A stretch of DNA of 19,145 nucleotides. Source: JAENZQ01 sp964553505. Its GTDB lineage: Bacteria > Bacillota > Clostridia > Peptostreptococcales > JAAYPU01. How positions within the stretch are numbered: position 1 is the first letter of the stretch; each line of letters starts with the position of its first letter. The notes beneath the pieces are model-generated. The model did not search any database and was not told the origin of the DNA. It saw only the letters and a list, made by a program, of their open reading frames with translations. The translations under genes and the position numbers were made by a program. Of this stretch, positions 8,040-15,323 are shown in pieces. Location: positions 1 to 19,145 of the forward strand of contig CAZKKX010000034.1 in NCBI GenBank assembly GCA_964553505.1, given 5' to 3'.

Positions 8040-8048
8040 TTTATAACA
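8040..8048 (-). promoter_or_regulatory. Extended -10 promoter of the 169-residue unknown gene
   Basis: On the minus strand TGTTATAAA is a good extended -10 element. TTGCGT lies upstream at short spacing (14 bp to TATAAA, or 16 bp to an overlapping TAAAAT). The predicted leader is about 75 to 80 bases. The rest of the gap 7957-8242 is AT-rich; no RNA gene or riboswitch fold was seen in it. Confidence 0.45.
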
Positions 8049-8242
8049 CTTTTCAGAAGACGCAACTGTTTTTTAAAAATTTCGGCAAATTAAATCGCGA
8101 CCATGGATAATTAAACTTGATTTTGAATATAAACAAAATAAGATTCTGCATAGCAAAATCACTCTCAACAATAACAAACAAACAGAAAATACCGTATATC
8201 CAATTTTTTCTGCCTTTACTCTCTACCTGTCATTATAACCCT

Positions 8243-8590
8243 TTAATCTTTAATTGCTTTTTTAATTTCGTTTCTGAAAAACAAAACATTAATGAAAAAT
8301 AAAATTAGCACCTGTATAATAGGCATATCTATATTAAGTTTTTCAAATGCTAAAATCACCAGAGTAATGGTCAATGGAACCATCATATACTTTTTTACTT
8401 TAGATGACGTTACCGTGTCGTTTGAAAAAAAACCGGCAAATGCAAATCCAACACCAACCGATAAAACAAGTAGCGCTATAGCTGTGCCTATTATATATCC
8501 ATCACTGAATGAAAAGCTTCTAATCACCATGCCTGCAACAATTAGTATTATTCCAGAAACAATGGATTTTCTTTTTGTAAGTCTGTACAT
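8243..8590 (-). CDS. Small integral membrane protein, four predicted helices
   Basis: A 115-residue hydrophobic protein with four likely membrane segments at about residues 11-28, 33-55, 67-84 and 89-106. The N-terminus (MYRLTKRK) and C-terminus (RNEIKKAIKD) are positively charged and would both lie in the cytoplasm by the positive-inside rule. The ATG has a strong AAGGGGGG site about 10 bases upstream. I recognise no family signature. It stands alone between the unknown paralog pair and the ribonucleotide reductase gene, whose terminator lies over 100 bp upstream. The plus-strand frame covering the same bases has no ribosome site and is treated as a shadow. Confidence 0.65.
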   Translation of the reverse strand: MYRLTKRKSIVSGIILIVAGMVIRSFSFSDGYIIGTAIALLVLSVGVGFAFAGFFSNDTVTSSKVKKYMMVPLTITLVILAFEKLNIDMPIIQVLILFFINVLFFRNEIKKAIKD

Positions 8591-8694
8591 TATTATAATC
8601 CCCCCTTATTATAAGTATTCATGAATATACCGATGTCTTCAATGCAATATTTATGGCACCATTTCAATATATTACATGTTTACTTCCCCTTGAC

Positions 8695-8727
8695 AAAAAA
8701 AAAGGAATTTTGTTTTGTCAAAATCCC
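8695..8727 (-). terminator. Intrinsic terminator after the ribonucleotide reductase gene
   Basis: On the minus strand GGGATTTTG, loop ACAAAA, CAAAATTCC (one G-T wobble) is followed by nine T. It starts 17 bases past the stop codon of the ribonucleotide reductase gene. Confidence 0.88.
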
Positions 8728-8744
8728 TCAATTATAATAAATAA

Positions 8745-11099
8745 CTACCTTACAGGGCAGACACCATTTTCGCATCCGTCGTTTCCTATATCATGTTCTG
8801 CTTCTTCCCTCTCATACTTACTGATCAAAGATGGAATAAACGGTTTCATTTGTCCGTCTCTTTTTTCGTATTCTTTTTTATCTACGGTTTCAAAAGGAAG
8901 CAATTCATAAAAATTATCATCAAATGACAAGAAAGTCAATGCCACCACTTCATCCCAGTTATCCCAAACCCACTGTTCAACATCATCCCATTCATGTTCT
9001 CTGACATGAACAGTAATAGAACAGTTGTGATCGACATAATAAGTCATAAACATTTTATATATCTCCAGTTGTTCAATAGCCGATACGTCGCTTTTTGTCT
9101 TTCCTTCAGGAACTTGTACAGGAAACTCCACAACCTTTGTAACGCATGTCTCCTTATCTTGCCCAACTTCAGGTAATACAGGATACCCCAATTCCTCACA
9201 CACTTTTACAAGAGGATCGTCACTGCTAATTCTAACCCTCCTTACAAAATAGGGCGCATGTGAAAAATGAACACCGCTTGAAACTACCGGTAGAAGGCTC
9301 AAAGTACCTTCTGGTTTTACCGTAGTCACAAGCAATGGCTCTTTTTGCCCCAATTCATCAGCATATTCAGATGCCGCATCTTTTGCAGTTTTTTTCAAAA
9401 GAGTTAATAACTCCTGCTGCTGTTCCCTTGACATTCCAGTGGCATTTACCATGTCCTGCCATCCTGTAATAGAGCATCCTAAAAGCTTATCTCTTTGCTG
9501 CACTTCATTCCATTCCGGAATTTCCAATTCCGTGCAAGTTAACCTGTATCCTGCTCTTGCCGAAAGCCTTTGTGCCTCAACAAGTCCTTCTTTATCCAGT
9601 TCGCCATTTTTATTTACAAAAGACATCATATTGACAGTTGTCAAATTACACAACCCTTTTGAATCTAATAATATTTCACCGCATGGGTTGACTCCATTAA
9701 AATTAGGTCTGCGTTTCTTTCCTGCTTCTTCATTTACCCATCCCGGCTCACCTGAATATCTCATTTGTTGGATATGCCAATGCAACTGTTCCCTTGTTGG
9801 CTTCTTTATATAATATATAGAGTTATTACTCATCTGCCTGTGAGAAATTTCCTTATCTATCATCCATTTTTCATCCACTTTTTTATAAAGCCCTGATTTC
9901 GCTTGGATGGTTTCTTTGTCATCTTGATCCACTAATATAATTTCAGCTGTTCTTCTTACACCTCCAACAACAACATTCTCACCGATAATATTAGCAATAT
10001 CCAAACAATCAATAGGTTTAAGCTTAATTTTTCCGGTATTTCCTAAAGAAGAAACTTTTTTAATTACTTTATCTATTTTTAAGAACATATTCTTCATGCT
10101 TTGATGTCCGCTGGCTGTTCCTCCGAATGTACGCAGTTTTTCTCCTTTTGGTCGAACATTATCATAATTAAGCAAAATTGTTTTTATTTTTCTATACTCA
10201 TTGCTGTATAAAAGTCGTAAATAAAAATCAAGAGACTGCACCCATCCTTCTTTACTATCTCCAATGATAATCTTAACCGCATCATTACGAATAAATTCTA
10301 ATGATGTATTCTCTTTTCTTTCAACTGCCGGCGTAGGTGTATAAAACTCATGGATAATTTCAGCATCGGTTCTCAGTTTAGGGAGTCTGTCTACATCAGT
10401 TTTTAATATCCTTATACCAACACCGGAACCTACCATAAGCAGGTAAAATATATCTCTGAATGCTGAAAAATTATTTATTACTTGAAATGAACAATTATAA
10501 TTGGACATGGGATAATACTTTGAAACATCTGTACTTCCCACCCAGAAAGTTCTCCCGGAAAGAAACTGTCTCAGTTCATAAATATTTCTGTACAGATTTT
10601 CAGCTTCTTCTTTGGAAGTCGGCACAATACTGCAATTATATTCTACAGCCCTTCTTACTGTTTCCCACCAGTATTCTCTTCTTTTTTCTTCAGGAATCCA
10701 TCTGGAATATGTACGATAATAAACAAAATTACCCAATTGATTCATTGGGGAAGATTTATGCTTATACTTGCTAATAAATTCATCTGATAAAATCCTTCCG
10801 TCACGCCGTTTTCTTGCATCTCTTGTCTTGTCTCTTTCATAACGATAAATAATGAATTTTTTAGCAACATCGGTTCTACGGCAGGACATTAAATAATCTT
10901 CTACTATATCCTGAATCTCTTCGACCTGCATAAATCTATCTGCTTTTCTAATATCTTTTTCGATCTTTGAAACAATATTCTTAATAAGATTATGATCTAT
11001 TCCTTTTTTAGTCTCCACCATGGCTTTTTCAATTGCGTTTTGTATTTTTTCTGCTTTGAACTCTACCTTCGTGCCATCTCTTTTAATGACTTTTATCAT
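8745..11099 (-). CDS. nrdJ: Adenosylcobalamin-dependent ribonucleoside-triphosphate reductase (class II)
   Basis: This enzyme reduces ribonucleotides to deoxyribonucleotides using a thiyl radical made from adenosylcobalamin, so it works with or without oxygen. The 784-residue protein begins with an ATP-cone domain (about 1-95: MIKVIKRDGTKVEF, then YRYERDKTR). The active site matches the Lactobacillus leichmannii type. C473 and E475 in NPCGEI are the radical cysteine and its partner. C203 (SNYNCSF) and C484 (LCNL, 11 residues after C473 as in the reference enzyme) are the reducing pair. The C-terminal CENGVC (C776, C781) is the thiol shuttle. The ATG is preceded by GGAGGG. No cobalamin riboswitch fits in the 134-bp upstream gap; instead there are two NrdR-like boxes over the promoter. 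A terminator follows. Monomeric triphosphate-type is favoured by the motif spacing, but the substrate level is inferred. Confidence 0.93.
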   Translation of the reverse strand: MIKVIKRDGTKVEFKAEKIQNAIEKAMVETKKGIDHNLIKNIVSKIEKDIRKADRFMQVEEIQDIVEDYLMSCRRTDVAKKFIIYRYERDKTRDARKRRDGRILSDEFISKYKHKSSPMNQLGNFVYYRTYSRWIPEEKRREYWWETVRRAVEYNCSIVPTSKEEAENLYRNIYELRQFLSGRTFWVGSTDVSKYYPMSNYNCSFQVINNFSAFRDIFYLLMVGSGVGIRILKTDVDRLPKLRTDAEIIHEFYTPTPAVERKENTSLEFIRNDAVKIIIGDSKEGWVQSLDFYLRLLYSNEYRKIKTILLNYDNVRPKGEKLRTFGGTASGHQSMKNMFLKIDKVIKKVSSLGNTGKIKLKPIDCLDIANIIGENVVVGGVRRTAEIILVDQDDKETIQAKSGLYKKVDEKWMIDKEISHRQMSNNSIYYIKKPTREQLHWHIQQMRYSGEPGWVNEEAGKKRRPNFNGVNPCGEILLDSKGLCNLTTVNMMSFVNKNGELDKEGLVEAQRLSARAGYRLTCTELEIPEWNEVQQRDKLLGCSITGWQDMVNATGMSREQQQELLTLLKKTAKDAASEYADELGQKEPLLVTTVKPEGTLSLLPVVSSGVHFSHAPYFVRRVRISSDDPLVKVCEELGYPVLPEVGQDKETCVTKVVEFPVQVPEGKTKSDVSAIEQLEIYKMFMTYYVDHNCSITVHVREHEWDDVEQWVWDNWDEVVALTFLSFDDNFYELLPFETVDKKEYEKRDGQMKPFIPSLISKYEREEAEHDIGNDGCENGVCPVR

Positions 11100-11107
11100 C
11101 GCGCACC

Positions 11108-11154
11108 CTCCAATATATAGTTACACTCTTTCTATTATGCACCATATATGGTAC
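11108..11154 (-). promoter_or_regulatory. Tandem NrdR-box-like operators of the ribonucleotide reductase gene
   Basis: Two short palindromes lie upstream of the gene. In minus-strand reading they are ACCATATATGGT (11141-11152) and ACTATATATTGG (11110-11121). Both match the core of the NrdR box (consensus roughly ACACWATATATWGTGT), and their centres are exactly 31 bp apart, the three-helical-turn spacing typical of paired NrdR boxes. The distal box covers the -10 element and transcription start; the proximal box overlaps the ribosome site. NrdR is the ATP/dATP-sensing repressor of ribonucleotide reductase genes. Its own gene is not in the window. Confidence 0.7.
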
Positions 11155-11176
11155 CATCTAATACCTTCACCGTCAA
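11148..11176 (-). promoter_or_regulatory. Promoter of the ribonucleotide reductase gene
   Basis: On the minus strand TTGACG (11171-11176), a 17-bp spacer and TACCAT (11148-11153) form a sigma-A type promoter. The start would fall near 11141, giving a leader of about 40 bases. The -10 is embedded in the distal NrdR-like box. Confidence 0.65.
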
Positions 11177-11233
11177 TCACTTTAATTTTATCTATTTATA
11201 CCATTATTGTAACAATGCAGGAAAATCAAAGTG

Positions 11234-12046
11234 TTACAAACCAAGTATTTTCCTTGTTTCATCAACATCTGCTACCTCTCTCCTCAGTTCTTTTGCGATT
11301 CTTGCGGCTCGCTTTACCAACATTTCGTTTGTAGCTTTTATTGTATCATTATACATGATTGTATCTTCTATACCTACCCTGACATGCCCGCCTAAAATTA
11401 TTGCCATAGTAATCATAGGAATATGGGCATTTCCAATACCACTTACCGTCCATGTACAATGCTTAGGTAAGCTTTCAACAAGGAACAGCAGATTTTTAGG
11501 CGTACCTTTTATTGAACCCGGCACATTCATTACAAGATTAAAATGTAACGGCATCTTTAAAACACCCTTTTTTAAAAGCCATTGGGCATTTGATATCATA
11601 GCAGAATCAAAAACTTCTATCTCAGGTTTTATATTATTATTAATCATCTTAGAAGATAAGCTTTCTATTAATTCAAAAGAATTTGCGTTTACTCTGTCTA
11701 AAAAATTTGATGATCCCACAGCAAGGCTTGCCATTTCTGTTTTAAGTGCCAACATCTGTCCACGATACTCGGCCGTATTTTCTCCTGCTCTCGCACCTGT
11801 CGACAATTGTGTAACAACGTCTATATTTTTTGATCTGATTTTGTTTAATATCTTTTCATAAACATCTTTCCTCGCAGTAGGTTTTCCTTCTTTATCCCTT
11901 CCATGTATATGAACAACAGATGCACCTGCGTTTTTGCATTTAATAATATCCTCGATAATTTCTGCTTCAGTGATTGGGATATGTTTATTCATTTCTTTGG
12001 TTACTACGTTTCCAGTAAGTGCTGCCGTTATAATTAGTTTTTCCAT
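11234..12046 (-). CDS. Beta-keto acid cleavage enzyme (BKACE/Kce family, DUF849)
   Basis: BKACE enzymes are zinc-dependent TIM barrels that react a beta-keto acid with acetyl-CoA to give acetoacetate and a new acyl-CoA; the founding member Kce cleaves 3-keto-5-aminohexanoate in lysine fermentation. The 270-residue protein has the zinc ligands H46 and H48 in VHIHGRD and the C-terminal ligand E227 in GGHVRVGIEDT. The conserved TAALTG and ITEAEI stretches are also present. At position 14, where Kce (as I recall it) has the glutamate that binds the substrate amino group, this protein has valine. The substrate is therefore probably not the lysine intermediate, and no other lysine-fermentation gene is adjacent. 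The frame opens at a TTG two codons earlier, but GAGGGGG abuts that TTG, so the ATG at 12044-12046 is used. It is divergent from the aconitase operon. Confidence 0.87.
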   Translation of the reverse strand: MEKLIITAALTGNVVTKEMNKHIPITEAEIIEDIIKCKNAGASVVHIHGRDKEGKPTARKDVYEKILNKIRSKNIDVVTQLSTGARAGENTAEYRGQMLALKTEMASLAVGSSNFLDRVNANSFELIESLSSKMINNNIKPEIEVFDSAMISNAQWLLKKGVLKMPLHFNLVMNVPGSIKGTPKNLLFLVESLPKHCTWTVSGIGNAHIPMITMAIILGGHVRVGIEDTIMYNDTIKATNEMLVKRAARIAKELRREVADVDETRKILGL

Positions 12047-12073
12047 TTGCAACCCCCTCGTTAAAAAAACAAA

Positions 12074-12102
12074 ATATTAACCATTAAATATATAGCGTTC
12101 AA
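12074..12102 (-). promoter_or_regulatory. Promoter of the BKACE gene
   Basis: On the minus strand TTGAAC (12097-12102), a 17-bp spacer and TAATAT (12074-12079) form a plausible promoter. The start would be near 12067, some 20 bases before the ATG. It is back to back with the aconitase promoter, with 44 bp between the two -35 elements. No copy of the aconitase operator was seen near it. Confidence 0.5.
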
Positions 12103-12146
12103 ATTAATTATATCATTATATTGGGGCAAAACTAAAGAATATGCGG

Positions 12147-12175
12147 TTGACAAAAAAAATTGAACATAATAGAAT
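12147..12175 (+). promoter_or_regulatory. Promoter of the aconitase-isocitrate dehydrogenase operon
   Basis: TTGACA (12147-12152), 17 bp, TAGAAT (12170-12175): a near-consensus sigma-A promoter with a run of eight A in the spacer. Transcription would start near 12182, giving a leader of about 36 bases. The strength of the promoter suggests that control is by repression. Confidence 0.8.
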
Positions 12176-12194
12176 TGTATACATAAATACAATT
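12173..12194 (+). promoter_or_regulatory. Inverted-repeat operator over the -10/+1 of the aconitase operon
   Basis: Perfect 8-bp arms AATTGTAT and ATACAATT flank a 6-bp centre ACATAA. Inside the repeat there is also a perfect TGTATACA palindrome (12176-12183), the kind of core bound by many GntR/FCD regulators. It overlaps the end of the -10 and the predicted start, the classic place for a repressor. The GntR/FCD regulator encoded at 15324-15986, last gene of the same operon, is the obvious candidate ligand-responsive protein; that link is inference. Confidence 0.65.
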
Positions 12195-12217
12195 ATTCAA
12201 TATTCAAGGAGGTTCTT

Positions 12218-14143
12218 ATGGGAAAATGTCTTGCTTATAAAATACTTGAACAACATCTCGTTATAGGAGAATTAAATCCTGGCTCTGAAATCACAATAAA
12301 AATTGACCAGACTCTCACACAGGATTCAACAGGTACAATGGTCTACCTCCAATTGGAAGCTATGGATGTGGACAAAATAAAAACCGAATTATCCGTTGCA
12401 TATATTGATCATAACACACTTCAAACAGGTTTTGAAAACGCAGACGATCATGCGTTCATTAAGAGTGTTGCAAAAAGACATGGTGTACTTTTTTCAAAAC
12501 CAGGGAATGGAATCTGCCATCAACTTCATCTGGAAAACTACGGAAAACCCGGAAAAACTCTTTTGGGTTCAGACAGTCATACCCCCACAGGCGGAGGTCT
12601 TTCAATGATTGCCATTGGTGCGGGAGGTCTTGATGTAGCTGTCGCTATGGCAGAAGGCACCTACAGCCTAATTGTTCCAAAAGTCATCAATGTAAAACTT
12701 TCAGGTGGTTTAAAACCGTGGGTATCGGCAAAAGACATAATTCTCTATGTACTTAAACAATTAAGTGTCAAAGGCGGCGTGGGAAAAATTGTTGAATACA
12801 GTGGAGAAGGCGTTAAATCGCTCTCAGTTACCGATAGAGCAACAATTACAAATATGGGAGCCGAACTTGGTGCTACCACCTCTTTATTCCCCAGCGATGA
12901 AAATACTAAACAATATTTAAATTCTCAGGGAAGGCCTGAGGACTACATGAAGCTGTATGCGGATCCGGATGCAGTATATGATGAAATATTAGAAGTAAAC
13001 TTATCTGAACTTGAACCATTGGCAGCAATGCCCCACAGTCCTGACAATGTAGATTCAGTTAAAAATATTGGCAAGATAAAGATAGATCAGGTCGCAATAG
13101 GAAGTTGTACCAACTCTTCTTACACAGATTTGATGAAAGTTTCTAATATTCTTAAAGGGAAAAAAATACACCCGGACATTAGTCTGGTAATTTCTCCCGG
13201 TTCCAGCAAAATATTGGGTAAACTGGCAGAAAACGGGGCATTGGCGAATATGATCAATGCAGGTGCTCGAATCATAGAAAACGCCTGTGGTCCTTGTATC
13301 GGTATGGGTCAAGCTCCAAAATCAGGCGGCATATCACTAAGAACTTTTAACCGAAATTTTAAAGGAAGAAGCGGAACAGCAGATGCAGATGTATATCTTG
13401 TTAGTCCTGAAACAGCTGCTATATCAGCTATAACCGGCGTACTTACCGATGGAAGAAATTATGATGATATCCCATCTGTTAAGGATGAAAGCTTTGAATT
13501 CAACGATAATTTCATTGTATACCCTAATAATTATGAAAAAAAAGATGAAATACCTGTAGAAATGGGACCGAATATAAAACCCTTTCCTCTTAATAAACCT
13601 CTGTCTGAAAATATAGAAGGCAAAGTTGTTCTTAAAACAGGTGATAATATTACTACAGATGACATAATGCCATCTAACGCTAAATTGTTACCTTACAGGT
13701 CCAATATTCCCTTCCTGTCAAAATACTGCTTTATTGGAATTGATGAAGAGTTCTCTGACAGATGTAGCACAAACAATGGCGGTATTATCATCGGAGGAGA
13801 TAATTACGGTCAGGGATCAAGTCGTGAACATGCCGCTTTAGTTCCGTTATATTTAGGAATTAAATTTATTATAGCAAAATCCTTCGCAAGAATTCATCGT
13901 TCAAATTTGATTAACAGCGGTATTATCCCTCTGGTATTTAAAAATCCAAAGGACTATAACAATATCAAATTATTAGATGAACTGATAATAGAAAATGCTA
14001 TTGAACAGACCAAGAAGGGAACAATAATCATTAAAAACAAAACAAGCAATGAACAGTATGCTACCGAAGCTAATCTTTCTGAATTAGAGCTTTCTATGAT
14101 TTTAACCGGTGGAAAAATAAACTACATTAAACAAAAAAAATAA
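12218..14143 (+). CDS. Aconitate hydratase (short monomeric type)
   Basis: Aconitase isomerises citrate and isocitrate through cis-aconitate using a [4Fe-4S] cluster. This 641-residue protein is the short form common in anaerobes. The three cluster cysteines are C297 (GSCTNSSYTDL), C357 and C360 (ENACGPCIGMG). SDSHTPTGGGLSMIAIGAGGLD (118-139) and NRNFKGRSG (378-386) are substrate-site signatures. The mobile swivel domain contains GDNYGQGSSREHAAL near residues 528-542. The ATG has AAGGAGG five bases upstream. It is first in an operon with isocitrate dehydrogenase (14-bp gap) and a GntR regulator, which supports citrate-to-2-oxoglutarate conversion. Homoaconitase or a related hydro-lyase is the alternative, but those enzymes are usually split in two subunits. 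No citrate synthase gene lies in the window. Confidence 0.9.
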   Translation: MGKCLAYKILEQHLVIGELNPGSEITIKIDQTLTQDSTGTMVYLQLEAMDVDKIKTELSVAYIDHNTLQTGFENADDHAFIKSVAKRHGVLFSKPGNGICHQLHLENYGKPGKTLLGSDSHTPTGGGLSMIAIGAGGLDVAVAMAEGTYSLIVPKVINVKLSGGLKPWVSAKDIILYVLKQLSVKGGVGKIVEYSGEGVKSLSVTDRATITNMGAELGATTSLFPSDENTKQYLNSQGRPEDYMKLYADPDAVYDEILEVNLSELEPLAAMPHSPDNVDSVKNIGKIKIDQVAIGSCTNSSYTDLMKVSNILKGKKIHPDISLVISPGSSKILGKLAENGALANMINAGARIIENACGPCIGMGQAPKSGGISLRTFNRNFKGRSGTADADVYLVSPETAAISAITGVLTDGRNYDDIPSVKDESFEFNDNFIVYPNNYEKKDEIPVEMGPNIKPFPLNKPLSENIEGKVVLKTGDNITTDDIMPSNAKLLPYRSNIPFLSKYCFIGIDEEFSDRCSTNNGGIIIGGDNYGQGSSREHAALVPLYLGIKFIIAKSFARIHRSNLINSGIIPLVFKNPKDYNNIKLLDELIIENAIEQTKKGTIIIKNKTSNEQYATEANLSELELSMILTGGKINYIKQKK

Positions 14144-14157
14144 TTACGGAGGATTAA

Positions 14158-15303
14158 ATGGACTACTTAAAAAAATTTCAACAATTGATTCAAAGCCAAA
14201 TAGAACGCGTTGAAAAAATGAAAGAAGAAAAAGAATTTACCGACTACAAAAAGCTTGATAGAATTATTATTGGCATCATTGGTGGTGACGGCATCGGACC
14301 TGCAATTACTACTCAGGCTCAACGAGTTTTGGAATTTCTTCTGCATAAAGAGCTTCAGACCGGAAAAGTCGAGTTTAGAACTATCAACGGATGTACTATA
14401 GAAAACAGAGCACGAGTAAATAAAGCAATTCCTGAAGATGTTTTAAATGAGATAAAAAAATGCCATGTACTTCTCAAAGGGCCTACTACAACACCCCGGA
14501 AGGGTGATAAATGGGCAAATGTCGAAAGCGCTAATGTAGCAATGCGTAAAGAATTAGACTTATTTGCAAATGTTAGACCTGTAAAAGTCCCTGAATTAGG
14601 AATAGATTGGACATTTTTCAGAGAAAACACCGAAGNNNNNNNNNNTTTAGGAAGTCAAGGTATCAACATAAACGATGAAATTGCTTTTGACTTTAAGGTA
14701 ATAACATCCACGGGAACTCAGCGTATCGCAAAAACTGCCTTTGAATATGCAAGAAACAACGATAAAAAGAAAGTTACAATTGTAACAAAAGCCAATGTAG
14801 TTAAAACAACAGACGGAAAATTTCTCGATGAATGCAAAAAAGTAGCATTAGATTATCCTGAAATTGAAATAGATGACTGGTATATTGATATTATGACTGC
14901 AAAATTGATCGATGAAAAGAGAAGAAGACAGTTTCAAGTCATGATACTTCCTAATTTATATGGCGATATCCTGACAGATGAGGCTGCAGAATTTCAAGGT
15001 GGTGTCGGGACCGCCGGCAGCGCGAATATTGGGAAAAAATACGCTATGTTCGAAGCTATACACGGCTCCGCCCCTCGAATGGTAGAAGAAGGCAGAGATA
15101 TTTATGCCGATCCTTCAAGCATTATCCGGGCAGGTGCAATGCTTCTCAACCATATTGGATTTTCTGATTACTCAGAAAAATTGCTAAAAGCTCTGGAAAT
15201 TTGCTCAGTTACGGAAAAGAAAATTATAATTACAGGAAGAAGTGACGGTTCAACAGGAAAGCAATTTGCCGATTATATCATGACTACCATTAAAAGTCTA
15301 TAA
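14158..15303 (+). CDS. Isocitrate dehydrogenase (isocitrate/isopropylmalate dehydrogenase family)
   Basis: Oxidative decarboxylation of isocitrate to 2-oxoglutarate. The 381-codon frame includes four codons lost to a 10-N gap. The substrate loop SANVAMR (S124, N126, R130) followed by R140 and R155 (FFRENTE) is the isocitrate pattern; isopropylmalate dehydrogenases lack the Ser-x-Asn. The metal-binding region is NLYGDILTDEAAEFQGGVG, and HGSAPRMVEEGR lies where cofactor choice is set. It has neither the Lys-Tyr of classical NADP enzymes nor the Asp-Ile of NAD enzymes, so the cofactor is left open. About 35 charged, helical residues precede the first Rossmann strand (IIGIIGGDGIGP), a longer lead than usual. 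The start has ACGGAGGA, 14 bp after aconitase; the GntR gene follows 20 bp on. Confidence 0.87.
   Translation: MDYLKKFQQLIQSQIERVEKMKEEKEFTDYKKLDRIIIGIIGGDGIGPAITTQAQRVLEFLLHKELQTGKVEFRTINGCTIENRARVNKAIPEDVLNEIKKCHVLLKGPTTTPRKGDKWANVESANVAMRKELDLFANVRPVKVPELGIDWTFFRENTEXXXXLGSQGININDEIAFDFKVITSTGTQRIAKTAFEYARNNDKKKVTIVTKANVVKTTDGKFLDECKKVALDYPEIEIDDWYIDIMTAKLIDEKRRRQFQVMILPNLYGDILTDEAAEFQGGVGTAGSANIGKKYAMFEAIHGSAPRMVEEGRDIYADPSSIIRAGAMLLNHIGFSDYSEKLLKALEICSVTEKKIIITGRSDGSTGKQFADYIMTTIKSL
14636..14645. other. Assembly gap (10 N) inside the isocitrate dehydrogenase gene
   Basis: Ten undetermined bases begin after the first base of codon 160. The reading frame is kept on both sides, and the family normally has four residues between ENTE and LGS, so a true length of about 10 bases fits. 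The missing residues include position 162, the equivalent of the catalytic tyrosine (Y160 in E. coli isocitrate dehydrogenase, seven after the arginine of RENTE). Confidence 0.95.
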
Positions 15304-15323
15304 ACGAATCGAGGTTGTGGATA

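Noticed and set aside
8117..8302. Plus-strand open frame of 61 codons in the gap before the membrane protein gene
   Set aside because: No ribosome site, composition typical of AT-rich spacer, and it overlaps the end of the minus-strand gene.
11100..11233. Cobalamin riboswitch upstream of the B12-dependent reductase
   Set aside because: The 134-bp gap is too short and the conserved B12-box sequence is absent; the promoter and NrdR-like boxes account for the region.
11207..11239. Inverted repeat TTGTAACA/TGTTACAA at the end of the BKACE gene as a terminator
   Set aside because: The loop is 17 bases and no T run follows on the minus strand, so it is not a convincing terminator; it may be chance.
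11148..11861. Plus-strand open frame of 237 codons opposite the BKACE gene
   Set aside because: It is antisense to a clear enzyme gene and to the ribonucleotide reductase promoter, has no ribosome site and has low-complexity content.
14158..15303. Reading the dehydrogenase as 3-isopropylmalate or homoisocitrate dehydrogenase
   Set aside because: The Ser-x-Asn-x3-Arg substrate loop and pairing with a full-length aconitase favour isocitrate; no leu or lysine-biosynthesis genes are nearby.
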